Source: Bowmanella denitrificans
GTDB lineage: Bacteria > Pseudomonadota > Gammaproteobacteria > Enterobacterales > Alteromonadaceae
Assembly (NCBI RefSeq): GCF_002887595.1
Contig: NZ_PEBU01000008.1
Span: forward strand, 1 to 64,000
Length of the DNA: 64,000 bases
Direction: 5' to 3'
The notes below the pieces were generated by a model that had not been told where the DNA came from, did not search any database, and saw only the letters and a list, made by a program, of their open reading frames with translations. Shown here in pieces: positions 1-9,742 of this stretch. The first letter of the stretch is position 1. Every line of letters starts with the position of its first letter. The translations under genes were made by a program, and so were the position numbers.

Positions 1-69
1 CACAGTTTTAATGCGGGGCTGCCACCAGTGAAAGCAGAACAACCTAAACTGGTGTCTGGAAATAGTTGA
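1..69 (+). CDS. C-terminal end of an unidentified protein (partial)
   Basis: Frame 1 is open from the window edge to a TGA at 67-69, giving 22 residues that end in KLVSGNS. It may be the tail of a gene that begins left of the window. The fragment is too short to assign a family. No second gene follows on this strand, so it would be the last gene of its transcript. Confidence 0.35.
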   Translation, partial: HSFNAGLPPVKAEQPKLVSGNS

Positions 70-412
70 CCACTACAAGGTAAGCTACAGGTAGGTAGTT
101 TATAGTTTTCTGCCGACCGCCATGGACGGCGGAAGTGCAGAAAACGCACGACTCCATGGATGGAGGAGGTAGGGCGACTCAGGAGACAAAGCCGAGGAGC
201 AGCTTTTCTGACCATCCATCCCTGGATATCGCCGGTGACTGTTCCCTACCACACCGGCATACCATCCATCCCTGGATATAAAAAGCCCCGGCAGAGCCGG
301 GGCAAAAGGACACAGTGGAAAAGCTCACCAGTATTACTGGCGTTGTTCCTCTATCAGGAACCCGGGAATGCCGGCGTTTATACTTGTTTTAATCACACCG
401 GCATAAATTGAA
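70..412. repeat. Intergenic stretch with a 19-bp direct repeat
   Basis: I see no gene here; the small open frames have no recognisable content. A 19-bp sequence beginning ACCATCCATCCCTGG occurs at 211-229 and again at 261-279, and partly complementary ATGGATGGAGG text lies near 154-168. CCGGCAT and its complement recur around 254, 370 and 399. This looks like a short intergenic repeat unit. Similar CCATGGATGG text reappears near 38795. Confidence 0.5.
280..303 (-). terminator. Intrinsic terminator of glnK-amtB
   Basis: GCCCCGG-CAGAG-CCGGGGC (285-303) forms a 7-bp GC stem. Read on the minus strand it is followed directly by a TTTTT run. It lies about 110 nt past the amtB stop, where transcripts of the glnK-amtB operon would end. 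Confidence 0.7.
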
Positions 413-1681
413 TTACTTACGCGAACCGGTGAAATCGGGATAAGCTTCCAAGCCACAATCCACCATATCCAGCCCCTGGTATTCGTCTTCCTCACTGACG
501 CGGATGCCCATCACGGCCTTAAGCACACCCCAAACCACCAGGCTGGCACCGAATACCCAAACAAAGATGGTTACAGCCCCCATAATCTGGCCACTGAATG
601 TCGAGCCGTCATTGGTCAGGGGCACAATCAACAAACCAAACAGACCGACAGTACCGTGTACGGAAATGGCACCAACTGGATCATCGATTTTCAGTTTATC
701 CAGACCGATAATCGACAGCACGACTATCACACCGCCAATGGCGCCAAAGATACTGGCTTGTAACGCAGTAGGTGTGGAAGGTTCAGCAGTAATAGCGACC
801 AATCCGGCCAGTGCACCGTTTAGTGCCATCGTCAGATCGGCCTTTTTAAACAGGATCTTAGCCAGTATCAGTGCTGCGACTGCACCTGCAGCGGCGGCGG
901 CATTGGTGTTCAGAAATACCATGGCAACGGAGTTGGCATTGGTGATATCGCCCAGCTTTAACACCGAACCACCGTTAAAACCAAACCAGCCCATCCACAA
1001 TATAAAGGTACCTAAGGTCGCCAGGGGCAGGTTAGAGCCAGGGATGGCATTAATTTTACCGTCTTTGGTGTACTTGCCTTTACGGGCCCCCAGCAGTAAC
1101 ACACCGGCAAGTGCTGCAGCCGCTCCAGCCAAGTGGACAATACCTGAGCCAGCAAAATCAGAAAAGCCCATATCACCCAGCACATACATGCCGAATACGG
1201 CTTGTCCGCCCCAGGTCCAACTGCCTTCCATAGGATAAATAAAACCGGTCATCGCCACTGCAAACAGCAGGAAAGCCCAGAGTTTCATACGTTCAGCCAC
1301 TGCGCCGGAAACAATACTCATGGCCGTAGCGACAAAAACCACCTGAAAGAAAAAGTCCGATGCTTTGGAATAGATTGCCCCGCCTTCAAAGCCATCTTCA
1401 CGGCCGGCAAACTCGCCCAAGGTGGCGCTGACATCCACATTACCAATACCAGCCAGGAAAACTCCGCCATCGTACATAATGGCGTAGCCACAGACCATGT
1501 ACATAATGCAGGCAATAGCATATAAAGCGACGTTTTTGGTTAGAATTTCGGTGGTATTTTTAGCTCTGACCAAGCCGGCTTCCAGCATGGCAAAGCCCGC
1601 CGCCATCCACATAACCAGGGCGCCGCAAATCAGAAAGTAGAAAGTGTCGAGTGCGTACTGAAGGTGAAATGATTGTTCCAC
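413..1681 (-). CDS. amtB: Ammonium transporter Amt
   Basis: Inner-membrane ammonium channel of the Amt/MEP/Rh family, 422 aa, about 11 transmembrane segments. The conserved pore twin histidines are seen as H183 (GSGIVHLAG) and H342 (ISVHGTVG), with the recruitment-site aspartate D175 just before the first. The N-terminus goes straight into a membrane segment without an obvious cleaved signal. The start is GTG at 1681, preceded by an AGGAG ribosome site 7 nt away. It is the second gene after glnK with 20 nt between them, the usual glnK-amtB order in which the PII protein docks on and closes the channel when nitrogen is sufficient. Confidence 0.96.
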   Translation of the reverse strand: MEQSFHLQYALDTFYFLICGALVMWMAAGFAMLEAGLVRAKNTTEILTKNVALYAIACIMYMVCGYAIMYDGGVFLAGIGNVDVSATLGEFAGREDGFEGGAIYSKASDFFFQVVFVATAMSIVSGAVAERMKLWAFLLFAVAMTGFIYPMEGSWTWGGQAVFGMYVLGDMGFSDFAGSGIVHLAGAAAALAGVLLLGARKGKYTKDGKINAIPGSNLPLATLGTFILWMGWFGFNGGSVLKLGDITNANSVAMVFLNTNAAAAAGAVAALILAKILFKKADLTMALNGALAGLVAITAEPSTPTALQASIFGAIGGVIVVLSIIGLDKLKIDDPVGAISVHGTVGLFGLLIVPLTNDGSTFSGQIMGAVTIFVWVFGASLVVWGVLKAVMGIRVSEEDEYQGLDMVDCGLEAYPDFTGSRK

Positions 1682-1701
1682 GTTATTGTCTCCTGCTGCG
1701 G

Positions 1702-2121
<420 letters not shown>

Positions 2122-2165
2122 TCAATGGGTTAATCTTTTGACTCGGTGTTAACTGGTGATAAATT

Positions 2166-2209
2166 GCACCATTGAAGTGCTCACTCACAAAAATGCACCA
2201 TTGCGGTGC
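2166..2209. promoter_or_regulatory. Tandem NtrC (GlnG) binding sites
   Basis: Two dyads, GCACC-N5-AGTGC at 2166-2180 and GCACC-N5-GGTGC at 2195-2209, match the NtrC consensus TGCACC-N5-GGTGCA; the second is perfect in its GCACC/GGTGC arms. Their centres are 29 bp apart, near three helical turns, so two dimers would sit on one face of the DNA as in known NtrC enhancers. The sites also lie 80-125 nt before pldA on the other strand, but that is probably incidental. Confidence 0.85.
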
Positions 2210-2291
2210 GAGCCTGTCGTCAGCTAGTTTTCCTTTGCCCTGCATTTCTGCGTTACACTGATGCTGCACATCAATAACCAAGGAAAACGTT

Positions 2292-3200
2292 GTGAAACTC
2301 AGGTATTTACTGCTGGTGGGGCTCTTTCATGGGGGAGTTTGTGCACAACAGGCTGCTGAGCAAGATAATGTCGCAGAGGAGCCCAAAAGCACGCTGGTAA
2401 CCGAAAGACTGGTTTCTGACAGTGCCGCCCTGGTGAACCCTTACGCCATCACCCAACATAAACTGAACTATCTGTTACCCTTTAGCTACCAACGAAATCC
2501 TAATCAAATAGGCTCTGATGGTTTTACTCAGGGCAATATTGACCACACCGAGGCCAAGTTCCAGATTAGCGTCAAAATGCCGGTCTATCTGCCGGAAGAA
2601 AATCTGGGTATTGAAGGCTTGTATTTCGGTTTTACCGCCATGTCTCTGTGGCAGGTCTATAACAGTGAGATATCCAAACCCTTTCGCGAAACCAACTATG
2701 AACCAGAGGTTTTCTACAACTTTCAAACCGATCTGAGTTTACTGGGGTATCGATTTAATCTGGCGCAGATTGGCCTGGTGCATCAGTCTAACGGGCAAAA
2801 CCAGTTACGCTCGCGCAGTTGGAACCGTTTGTACGGTTCACTGCTGTTTTCCGACGAGGATTCATTTTATTTTTTAAAGGCCTGGTACAGAATCAAGGAA
2901 GATGAAAAAACCGATCCACTGGACCCGGCGGGCGACGATAACCCCGACATTACGCATTATTTGGGACATATGGAATTTGGCTACGGCACCCAACTGGGTA
3001 ACTTCAAGTTGATGACGCAAATCCGCAATAACCTGAAAAGCAGCGACAACAAAGGCAGTATTGAGCTGAACATCAGTTACCCCTTAACTAAACGCTATGA
3101 GATCCTACTTCAATACTTTAACGGCTATGGTGATTCACTGATTGACTACAACCGGCACCAGCAACGTATCAGTCTGGGGATCCAACTGGCGTATTTTTAA
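2292..3200 (+). CDS. pldA: Outer membrane phospholipase A
   Basis: OmpLA-family beta-barrel, 302 aa with a signal peptide ending near GVCA/QQ. It hydrolyses acyl chains of phospholipids that reach the outer leaflet of the outer membrane. The catalytic signature is seen as HQSNGQ at residues 164-169 (His and Ser of the H-S-N active site), followed by SRSWNRLYGS typical of the family. Alternating hydrophobic strands and a terminal aromatic (AYF) fit an outer-membrane barrel. The start is GTG at 2292 after AAGGAAAA. The 3' end overlaps the converging peptidase gene by 32 bp. Confidence 0.93.
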   Translation: MKLRYLLLVGLFHGGVCAQQAAEQDNVAEEPKSTLVTERLVSDSAALVNPYAITQHKLNYLLPFSYQRNPNQIGSDGFTQGNIDHTEAKFQISVKMPVYLPEENLGIEGLYFGFTAMSLWQVYNSEISKPFRETNYEPEVFYNFQTDLSLLGYRFNLAQIGLVHQSNGQNQLRSRSWNRLYGSLLFSDEDSFYFLKAWYRIKEDEKTDPLDPAGDDNPDITHYLGHMEFGYGTQLGNFKLMTQIRNNLKSSDNKGSIELNISYPLTKRYEILLQYFNGYGDSLIDYNRHQQRISLGIQLAYF

Positions 3201-4095
3201 TCCCCAATTGGTCTGATTCCCTTAGCAGCACTAATGCCGTTTCGGCCGCGCTGGTAAAAAAGCGGCGGTCGATACGGCCAATCTCATCGTACTCAGTATG
3301 ATAGAAACGATGTTCGCCGACTCCCAGGTATAAAAAAGCGATACCCTGTTGATCAAAAGCGGCATGATCACTGGCCCGGCGATAATCAATCCAGCCTTTT
3401 CCCTTATAGCCTCTTGCCAGCCCTTCCAACCCCAGTGATAGCGTTACAGGCGCTTGCGCTATGGCCCTTTCCACGGCACTTAACAAATGCGGATAATGCC
3501 TGGTTCCCCCCACATAAAGTTGCTGCTGACGCCCGCCATAACCCAACATATCCAGATTCAGATTTAACTTAATCGCACTCAAAGCAACAGGAGGGGATGC
3601 AACAAAAGCCTGCGCACCATAGAGTCCGGCTTCCTCTGCATCGGTAGCCAGAAAAATGACTGAATGCTCTGTTCGCTGCGCGTGTAAAACAGATGCAAGA
3701 TACAACATAACCGCCACACCTGATGCATTATCATCGGCGCCATTAAATATACGTTTACCTTGTTTGCCCAGATGATCATAGTGCGCGCTGACAACGATAT
3801 ATTGCTGCGGCTTGGATTTTCCTGGCAACCACCCCAGTATATTTACCCCGACAAGCTCGCCAATGGCGAATTCATGACGAAATGGCATCTCGTAGTTTTC
3901 AGCAAATGCCTGCAGTTGGTTTTGCCTAAACACCTGTTTTATATAATCACGGGCCAGCTCTGCGCCGCTACTGCCGGTTTTACGCCCTTCCATGGCGTCA
4001 CTGCTAAGTATCTGCAAGTGTTGCCAAAGTTGTTCATTTGCTGCAACTGGCAGGCATATCAGCCAAATCAGCAATAGCGAACTAAAATGCTTCAT
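3169..4095 (-). CDS. Secreted M28-family zinc aminopeptidase
   Basis: 308 aa, with signal peptide ending PVAA/NEQ. It is an M28 (Zn-dependent exopeptidase) domain: SAHYDHLG (H105, D107), NGADDNASG (D121/D122), TDAEEAGLYG (E154 catalytic base, E155 ligand), NLDMLGY and a late RASDHAAF histidine. It likely trims peptides in the periplasm or outside the cell. The ATG at 4095 overlaps the TGA of the upstream TPR lipoprotein gene by one base (TGATG), so translation is probably coupled; a TTG one codon earlier is the alternative start. Confidence 0.9.
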   Translation of the reverse strand: MKHFSSLLLIWLICLPVAANEQLWQHLQILSSDAMEGRKTGSSGAELARDYIKQVFRQNQLQAFAENYEMPFRHEFAIGELVGVNILGWLPGKSKPQQYIVVSAHYDHLGKQGKRIFNGADDNASGVAVMLYLASVLHAQRTEHSVIFLATDAEEAGLYGAQAFVASPPVALSAIKLNLNLDMLGYGGRQQQLYVGGTRHYPHLLSAVERAIAQAPVTLSLGLEGLARGYKGKGWIDYRRASDHAAFDQQGIAFLYLGVGEHRFYHTEYDEIGRIDRRFFTSAAETALVLLRESDQLGIKNTPVGSPD

Positions 4096-5255
4096 CAAAG
4101 CCTGGTCAGCAAATTCAGCTTATTCTGATAGCGGTGTTCGTCCTGATCGTGTATCGAGCGGCGTTTGGCCAGCTTAAGATAACGTTCAGCCATGGCCAGA
4201 TCGCCCATTTCGTAGTAGCTCTTGGCCAAACCAAAGTAAAATTCATGTTGCTGGGGATTCAGGGCAATAGCACGACGATAGTGGCTAATGGCATCAGACC
4301 AATGAGCCAGATCGTATTCCTGTTCGCCCAATAAGAAGTGATAAAACGGATTATCGGCCCGCTGGCGCTCCAGTTTGTTGAAGATGTCCTGTGCCATCTC
4401 CTCACGGTCAGTCATATTGTATAGCACCGCCAGGTTTTCCAGGGCACTGCGGTTGTTCTCGATTGTGATAGCCCGTTGATAGCTCTTTTCAGCCGCGGCC
4501 ATCAGGTTATTCTGACGGTACAATACGCCAAGATTGACCCAGGCCTCACCCAGGCTCGGATCAGCTTGCAGAGCCGCTCTTGAATAAGCATACGCCTGCA
4601 AATGTTGATTATGCACCAGCGCATCAGCTGCCTTGTTATTGTAAAACATGGCTAATACCCGGTGTTTGTCGATAGTTCGGGTGGGGAAATGAGCGCTCAT
4701 GGACTGCGGATCAAAATCCACCTGCACGGTCTGGCTGGCGAAATACACGGTATTAGGGGAAATTCTGGGTAAAATCCGCAGGTTCACATGGCCGTTAAGC
4801 AAGCTGTAGCCATCGCGGCGCGTCCAGAATTCGGGCACATCCACTTCCTGAAACTCAATTTGCATGCCGGCATGTTCGCCAAGAGCATAGGTCATAATGG
4901 ACATGGACAGACAATTGGCAGAACGGTTATGAAAGGTGTCGCGGGCCACCGTATTGGCTTCGTTGTCGTACAGTAGATTCATATTGGCGCGGCCGAAGAT
5001 GGCACGTAACAATTTCTTGGCCATCAATTTAGCTTCGCCGGAGCCGCCGACAAACTGCTCGGCAAACTCCTGCATTTCTTCGTCCAGGGCAAATACATCC
5101 TGTTCCGATTCCACCGCCACCTGTGCAAAACCGGCGAACTGCTCATCCATAAACAAACCCTGGGGCGATTTAACCTGCGTAGTTTGTGGCGTACTGGTAC
5201 AAGCCAGCATGGCCATACATATCCATACCAGTGTGATTGGGCGATACAGCTTCAT
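4095..5255 (-). CDS. TPR-repeat lipoprotein with transglutaminase-like N-terminal part
   Basis: 386 aa with a lipoprotein signal (MAMLAC, Cys19). Residues about 85-200 contain a papain/transglutaminase-like segment (NRSANCLSMSIMTYAL, then NGHVNLRI) of the kind found in proteins that link such a domain to TPRs. From about residue 215 there are at least four tetratricopeptide repeats (AWVNLGVLYRQNNL, FYHFLLGEQEYDLAH, FYFGLAKSYYEMGDL). The Cys-His pair suggests a peptidase-like fold, but activity is not shown. It starts at ATG 5255 after GGGAG and is coupled to the M28 gene downstream. Confidence 0.8.
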   Translation of the reverse strand: MKLYRPITLVWICMAMLACTSTPQTTQVKSPQGLFMDEQFAGFAQVAVESEQDVFALDEEMQEFAEQFVGGSGEAKLMAKKLLRAIFGRANMNLLYDNEANTVARDTFHNRSANCLSMSIMTYALGEHAGMQIEFQEVDVPEFWTRRDGYSLLNGHVNLRILPRISPNTVYFASQTVQVDFDPQSMSAHFPTRTIDKHRVLAMFYNNKAADALVHNQHLQAYAYSRAALQADPSLGEAWVNLGVLYRQNNLMAAAEKSYQRAITIENNRSALENLAVLYNMTDREEMAQDIFNKLERQRADNPFYHFLLGEQEYDLAHWSDAISHYRRAIALNPQQHEFYFGLAKSYYEMGDLAMAERYLKLAKRRSIHDQDEHRYQNKLNLLTRL

Positions 5256-5417
5256 ATTGCGACTCCCGACAAGGGGTGGGTTACTTCAGGCTTTAACTGT
5301 TAAGTTAGTCCCCTGTTAACATCTTCTCAACAACTTTCAGCCCATCAAACTGTAAGTTGTCGTAACCACAGGTTGTCAGTCTCGTCTGGCAGAGGAAAAA
5401 GGCAGTGCAGTGAAAGT

Positions 5418-5439
5418 AACGCCAGATAGCTCTGGCGTT
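5418..5439. terminator. Hairpin between two peptidase transcription units
   Basis: AACGCCAGA-TAGC-TCTGGCGTT is a perfect 9-bp stem lying 24 nt after the stop of the minus-strand M28 gene. The T-run after it is weak on both strands, so it may be a terminator or another kind of hairpin. Nothing else is apparent in 5256-5462. Confidence 0.5.
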
Positions 5440-5462
5440 TGATGACTTGACCAATAGTGCAA

Positions 5463-7052
5463 TTAGCGGGTGGCCAGATCGGCATCCCGCGCAGGCTTAA
5501 ACTCAGCGCCAACTTTCCAGGCAGGCCAGGCATCAGAATTACCCAGTTTCTCGGTCAGCGTATAAATCAGCTCCAGATCCTGGCGCACGCCGCCATATTG
5601 CCAGCTATCCAGAAATTCATCGCTGGGCTTATGATAACGATTGGCAATATAGTCAGGATCGCTGTCACCTAAATCCATAAACAGCAGTCCGGGTACCCCC
5701 TGTTTGGCCAGCGCAAAATGATCGGAGCGAAAAAACAAGCCGTTTTGTGGGTTGGCATCCGGCTTGATATGGCGGTTTTGCCCCACTGCAGCGTCAGCCA
5801 ACCAGTCTTCCAGTTCCTGCAGTCCCTGGCCATACTGAATGACATAGTCTGACTCACCCGTCATATTCATGCTGTCGATGTTCATCAGTGCCACCATGTT
5901 TTTGGTGGGGACGGGAGGCTGGGCAGCGAAGGCCTGCGCCCCCAGTAAACCGGTCTCTTCAGCGGTAAAGAAGGCCAGCAGCACCGAACGCTGCAGTGGT
6001 TGCTTGCGCTGTTTAAGCATTCTGGCCAATTCCAGAACACCGGCCACTCCGGTGGCGTTGTCCACCGCGGCATTGAAAATATTGTCGCCTTTTACACCAA
6101 CCTTTTTGCCAAACCCGTCCCAATGAGCCGACAAAACCACATACTCGTCGGCCCGGCTGGTACCAGGGATCAGGCCAATCACATTGCGGCTTTCGCCCAT
6201 CTGATGCCAGTGGCGGGTTTGCAGATCGGCATGAATGCCCAGGTCCACGGCTTTAAAACCCGGCTGGGCAGCTGCCGCTTTCAATTCGTCGAAATCCAGG
6301 CCTAGCTGGGAGAACAATGCACGGGTGCTGTCGGTTTGGATCCAGCCCATCGCTTCCAACTCCCCGGCGTTATCATTGTCATCCACCAGGGTGAATTTTG
6401 TGCCGGTGGCACCGGATTCCACAACCGACCAGGGGTAACCCGCCGCGCCAGTTTCGTGCACAATAAACACGCCAGCTGCGCCGCGACGAATGGCTTCTTC
6501 ATATTTATAAGTCCAGCGCCCGTAATAGGTCATAGCATTACCGCGGAACACCTCAGGATCCTGAGTTGCGTAACCGGGATCATTCACCAGCATCAACAGG
6601 GTTTTGCCCTTAACATCCAGCCCCTGATAGTCATTCCAGCTATACTCCGGGGCATCAATGCCATAGCCGACAAACACCACAGCAGAGGATTTAAGCTCAG
6701 TGCGGGACGCCACTTTCTGGGTGCGGGATACAAAGTCCTTGCCAGGCTTAAAGGTCAAGGGTCCCATTTTTAGCTGCATGTCCTGGGAAGCGGCAATCCC
6801 CGCCATCGGTACTTTCTGCACAAAGTCACCAAAATAGCCAGGCTGCACTCCCAGTGCTTTTAATTCCTGAACAAGATACTGAATGGTTTTCTCTTCACCT
6901 GCAGACATAGGGGCCCGGCCCTCAAATGCATCAGACGCAATCGTTTTTACCTGCTGCTGATAATTGTCGGCGGAGAACACCACCTTGTCCGGTGTCGCCA
7001 ATACAGAGGCTGACAAGCCTATACAACCTAAAAACAGGTATCTTCTTAACAT
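5463..7052 (-). CDS. Secreted M28 peptidase with inserted PA domain
   Basis: About 529 aa with signal peptide ending VLA/TPDK. The M28 fold is interrupted at about residues 125-260 by a protease-associated (PA) domain (AAGVFIVHETGAAGYPW). Zinc and catalytic residues are seen in LSAHWDGFG, NAAVDNATGVAG, TAEETGLLGAQAF, NIDSMNMTG and FRSDHFALAKQG. The family includes large aminopeptidases that release N-terminal residues outside the cytoplasm. The start is ATG 7052, or 7064 if four residues are added; either way it overlaps the end of the preceding gene, suggesting coupling. Confidence 0.9.
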   Translation of the reverse strand: MLRRYLFLGCIGLSASVLATPDKVVFSADNYQQQVKTIASDAFEGRAPMSAGEEKTIQYLVQELKALGVQPGYFGDFVQKVPMAGIAASQDMQLKMGPLTFKPGKDFVSRTQKVASRTELKSSAVVFVGYGIDAPEYSWNDYQGLDVKGKTLLMLVNDPGYATQDPEVFRGNAMTYYGRWTYKYEEAIRRGAAGVFIVHETGAAGYPWSVVESGATGTKFTLVDDNDNAGELEAMGWIQTDSTRALFSQLGLDFDELKAAAAQPGFKAVDLGIHADLQTRHWHQMGESRNVIGLIPGTSRADEYVVLSAHWDGFGKKVGVKGDNIFNAAVDNATGVAGVLELARMLKQRKQPLQRSVLLAFFTAEETGLLGAQAFAAQPPVPTKNMVALMNIDSMNMTGESDYVIQYGQGLQELEDWLADAAVGQNRHIKPDANPQNGLFFRSDHFALAKQGVPGLLFMDLGDSDPDYIANRYHKPSDEFLDSWQYGGVRQDLELIYTLTEKLGNSDAWPAWKVGAEFKPARDADLATR

Positions 7053-7053
7053 C

Positions 7054-7488
7054 TCAACCCCCATTCCCCGTCACTACCGAGGATGCGTTTTTAATTTGTT
7101 CCAACAGCCACAGATGCGCAGACTGCTGGTCGGTAAAGAAAGCATGTGGCATCTCTGCGCCCTGGTATATTTGTCGCCATAACTGTTCCACCAGGCCCGG
7201 ATAATTGGCATCGGCCAGCACCACCGCCGCAGCCACCATGCCGCTCGCTTTGGAACGGCCTATAGAGATATTCATCAACTGCACTGCATCATGGGTCAAT
7301 AAGGACTCACCATGCAGCACCACGAGATTCCCCCAGGGCTGCCCCGACAAAGCCTGACGATACTCCTGCACAGCCTGCTGATAGCTTTCGATCAATTCCG
7401 CATTGCCGGGGCCTTCACCATGCAGCAACAAAACTCGCCCATCAAGCGCTAACGAAAAACTTCCATGTGCCCTGAACATATTTGCCAT
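7054..7488 (-). CDS. STAS/SpoIIAA-like small protein of unknown function
   Basis: 144 aa, soluble, no signal. The layout (short beta strands, DGRVLLLHGEGPGNAE, then LVVLHGESLLTHDAVQ and a last alpha segment PHAFFTDQQSAHLWLLEQI) resembles SpoIIAA/STAS-like proteins, where residues like ALEWL or HLWLL close the domain. The protein at 18700 has the same general pattern. The assignment is fold-level inference. Its stop overlaps the start of the PA-M28 peptidase gene. Confidence 0.65.
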   Translation of the reverse strand: MANMFRAHGSFSLALDGRVLLLHGEGPGNAELIESYQQAVQEYRQALSGQPWGNLVVLHGESLLTHDAVQLMNISIGRSKASGMVAAAVVLADANYPGLVEQLWRQIYQGAEMPHAFFTDQQSAHLWLLEQIKNASSVVTGNGG

Positions 7489-7582
7489 TCCAACCTGATA
7501 CTCGCGGTACTGTTTTTAGATTACGTCATTGTAACCAAGCGCCTCTGTGCTGCCAGCAGATTGAGCAGCACGTCAGACCAGC

Positions 7583-9412
7583 CTAGTCTAAGCCAAGAAA
7601 TCCGCCGGTCTGATGCGCCCATAACTTGGCATAGATACCCTGCTTTGCCAGCAGTTCTGCATGAGTACCGGATTCCACCACCCGGCCCTGATCCAACACC
7701 AGCAGTCTGTCCATAGCGGCGATAGTGGATAGCCGGTGGGCAATGGCCAGCACGGTTTTGTTTTGCATAACCTTGTTAAGACAATCCTGAATCGCCACTT
7801 CCACTTCAGAATCCAGTGCCGAGGTGGCTTCATCCAAAATCAAAATGGGCGCATCCTTGAGCATCACCCGGGCAATAGCAATGCGCTGACGCTGCCCACC
7901 GGACAAGGTCACGCCTCGTTCACCCACATGGGCATCGTAGCCGGTGCGGCCATGTAAGTCCGAAAGATTCTGAATAAAATCATGGGCTTCAGCTTGTTTG
8001 GCAGCCTTGATCATATCCTCTTCGCTGGCATCCATGCGGCCGTACAGAATATTCTCACGAACCGAACGATGCAGCAGTGAAGTATCCTGAGTCACCATGC
8101 TGATATGTTCGCGCAGACTCTCCTGACTGACATCGCGAATATCCTGCCCGTCAATCAGAATCTTACCTGAGTTGAGATCATAAAAACGCAAAAGCAGATT
8201 AACCAGAGTGGACTTGCCGGCACCAGAACGGCCCACCAGCCCGACTTTTTCGCCGGGCTTGATCTGAATCGTTAATTCATCGAACACCTTGTTGCGGTTG
8301 TCATAAGCAAAACTGGCCTGACGAAATTCTATGCCGCCACCTTTGATTGTCAGAGGTTTCGCATCAGGTCTATCCAGCACCGCCACGGGTTTTGACAGGG
8401 TATTCATACCGTCCTGCACGGTGCCAAGATTTTCAAACAAGCCAGCCACTTCCCACATTATCCATTGCGACATCCCGTTCAGACGCAGTGCCAGACTCAC
8501 TGCAACGGCAATATCACCAGGGCTGGCAAGTTGCTGCAACCATAAGTAGATGGCCAGCGCACTGGTGGAAAAAATCAGTAGCGCATTACTAAACCAGACA
8601 CAGGCGTTTAATACCGTTACCAGGCGCATTTGCGGATACACCGTGGTCAGAAAACTGTCCATACTGTCTCTGGCGTACTGGGTTTCCCGACTGGTATGAG
8701 CAAACAGCTTGACCGTGGTGATGTTGGTGTAACTGTCCACCACTCGACCTGTCATTACCGAACGCGCGTCAGCCTGGCGCTCGGAGATTTTCTCCAGACG
8801 CGGTAGCAATACTCTTAGAATCCCCACATAAACCAGAAACCAAATTCCCAGTGGCAATGCCAGACGCCAGTCGACGGCAAACACCACTACAAAGGCACTG
8901 ATAAAATAGACGCTGACATAAACCATCAGGTCTAACAGCTTGAGTACCGTCTCACGCACCGACAGCGCTGTCTGCATCACTTTGGTGGCCACCCGCCCCG
9001 CAAACTCATGCTGGAAGAAGCCCAGACTCTGGCTAAGCAGATAGCGGTGAGCCTGCCAACGAATGCGCATCGGGAAGTTACCCAGCAAGCCCTGATGGTG
9101 AACCAGTGAGTGCAGCAGCACAGCACCGGGCAGCAGTAATAAAATTACCACGCTCATCAACAGCAGGCTCTGGCTTTCCTGCTGCAAAAAGGTGGCTCTG
9201 TCCCGGGTTGCAAACCAGTCCACCATTTGGCCCAGGTAACCAAACAAGCTGACTTCCAGAATAGCAATCAGGGCGCTGAGGATGGACAAACTGATGATCA
9301 CCCGTTTGGCACCACGGCAATAGTACAGACAAAATGCCAGCATTGTGCCTGGCGGCTTGACAGGTGCTTGTTCGGGAAAGGCTTTTACCAGCCGCTCAAA
9401 AATAGCAAACAT
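7583..9412 (-). CDS. ABC exporter, fused permease and ATPase
   Basis: 609 aa half-transporter of the MsbA/MdlB-like type. About six membrane segments occupy residues 25-320. The nucleotide-binding domain has Walker A GRSGAGKST, Q-loop VTQDTSLLHRSV, signature LSGGQRQRIAIAR, Walker B ILILDEATSALD and H-loop IAHRLST. It would act as a homodimer in the inner membrane; the substrate cannot be told from sequence. ATG 9412 has an AAGGA site. It stands alone between a gene desert of repeats and the STAS-like gene. Confidence 0.9.
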   Translation of the reverse strand: MFAIFERLVKAFPEQAPVKPPGTMLAFCLYYCRGAKRVIISLSILSALIAILEVSLFGYLGQMVDWFATRDRATFLQQESQSLLLMSVVILLLLPGAVLLHSLVHHQGLLGNFPMRIRWQAHRYLLSQSLGFFQHEFAGRVATKVMQTALSVRETVLKLLDLMVYVSVYFISAFVVVFAVDWRLALPLGIWFLVYVGILRVLLPRLEKISERQADARSVMTGRVVDSYTNITTVKLFAHTSRETQYARDSMDSFLTTVYPQMRLVTVLNACVWFSNALLIFSTSALAIYLWLQQLASPGDIAVAVSLALRLNGMSQWIMWEVAGLFENLGTVQDGMNTLSKPVAVLDRPDAKPLTIKGGGIEFRQASFAYDNRNKVFDELTIQIKPGEKVGLVGRSGAGKSTLVNLLLRFYDLNSGKILIDGQDIRDVSQESLREHISMVTQDTSLLHRSVRENILYGRMDASEEDMIKAAKQAEAHDFIQNLSDLHGRTGYDAHVGERGVTLSGGQRQRIAIARVMLKDAPILILDEATSALDSEVEVAIQDCLNKVMQNKTVLAIAHRLSTIAAMDRLLVLDQGRVVESGTHAELLAKQGIYAKLWAHQTGGFLGLD

Positions 9413-9742
9413 TTTATTCCTTATCTAAAGGCACAGAGAACACAGAGGGGTTGATGGGCCAAAACTCTGCAGGCTTCTCTCCACGCCTGAAAGCCAAGAG
9501 CATCCCCTGAAACCTCCGTGCTCTTCGTTCCTCGGTGGTGACAATCTATCTGCGCAACAGTATAAAAACCAAAGAGGCACAGAACACAAAGTGATTGTAG
9601 ATTTTGCCACTGTGCACCTTGCTTTGCGCACTCAGCGGCTCTGCGAGCTATCTTCATTCACCGCCGAGGCGCACAGAGCGCAGAGTTTTTAAGGGCCTGT
9701 GTAAAACCCTATATGGGCTGCGTAAGGCTAAAGTAAAAATCG
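9413..9742. repeat. Intergenic repeat, GCACAGAGAACACAGAG family
   Basis: I see no gene. The stretch contains several forward and inverted copies of text like GGCACAGAGAACACAGAG (9429, 9575, 9670) and CTCGGTGGTGACAATCTATC (about 9531). The same family recurs near 25.3-25.8, 26.8, 33.4, 38.6 and 43.0-43.5 kb. The GGTGACTATCTATTTGCGC form near 43.09 and 43.35 kb is clearly homologous to the unit here. Confidence 0.75.

Noticed and set aside
504-1238. Long open frame opposite amtB
   Set aside because: Shadow of the amtB codons on the other strand; no start signal or domain.
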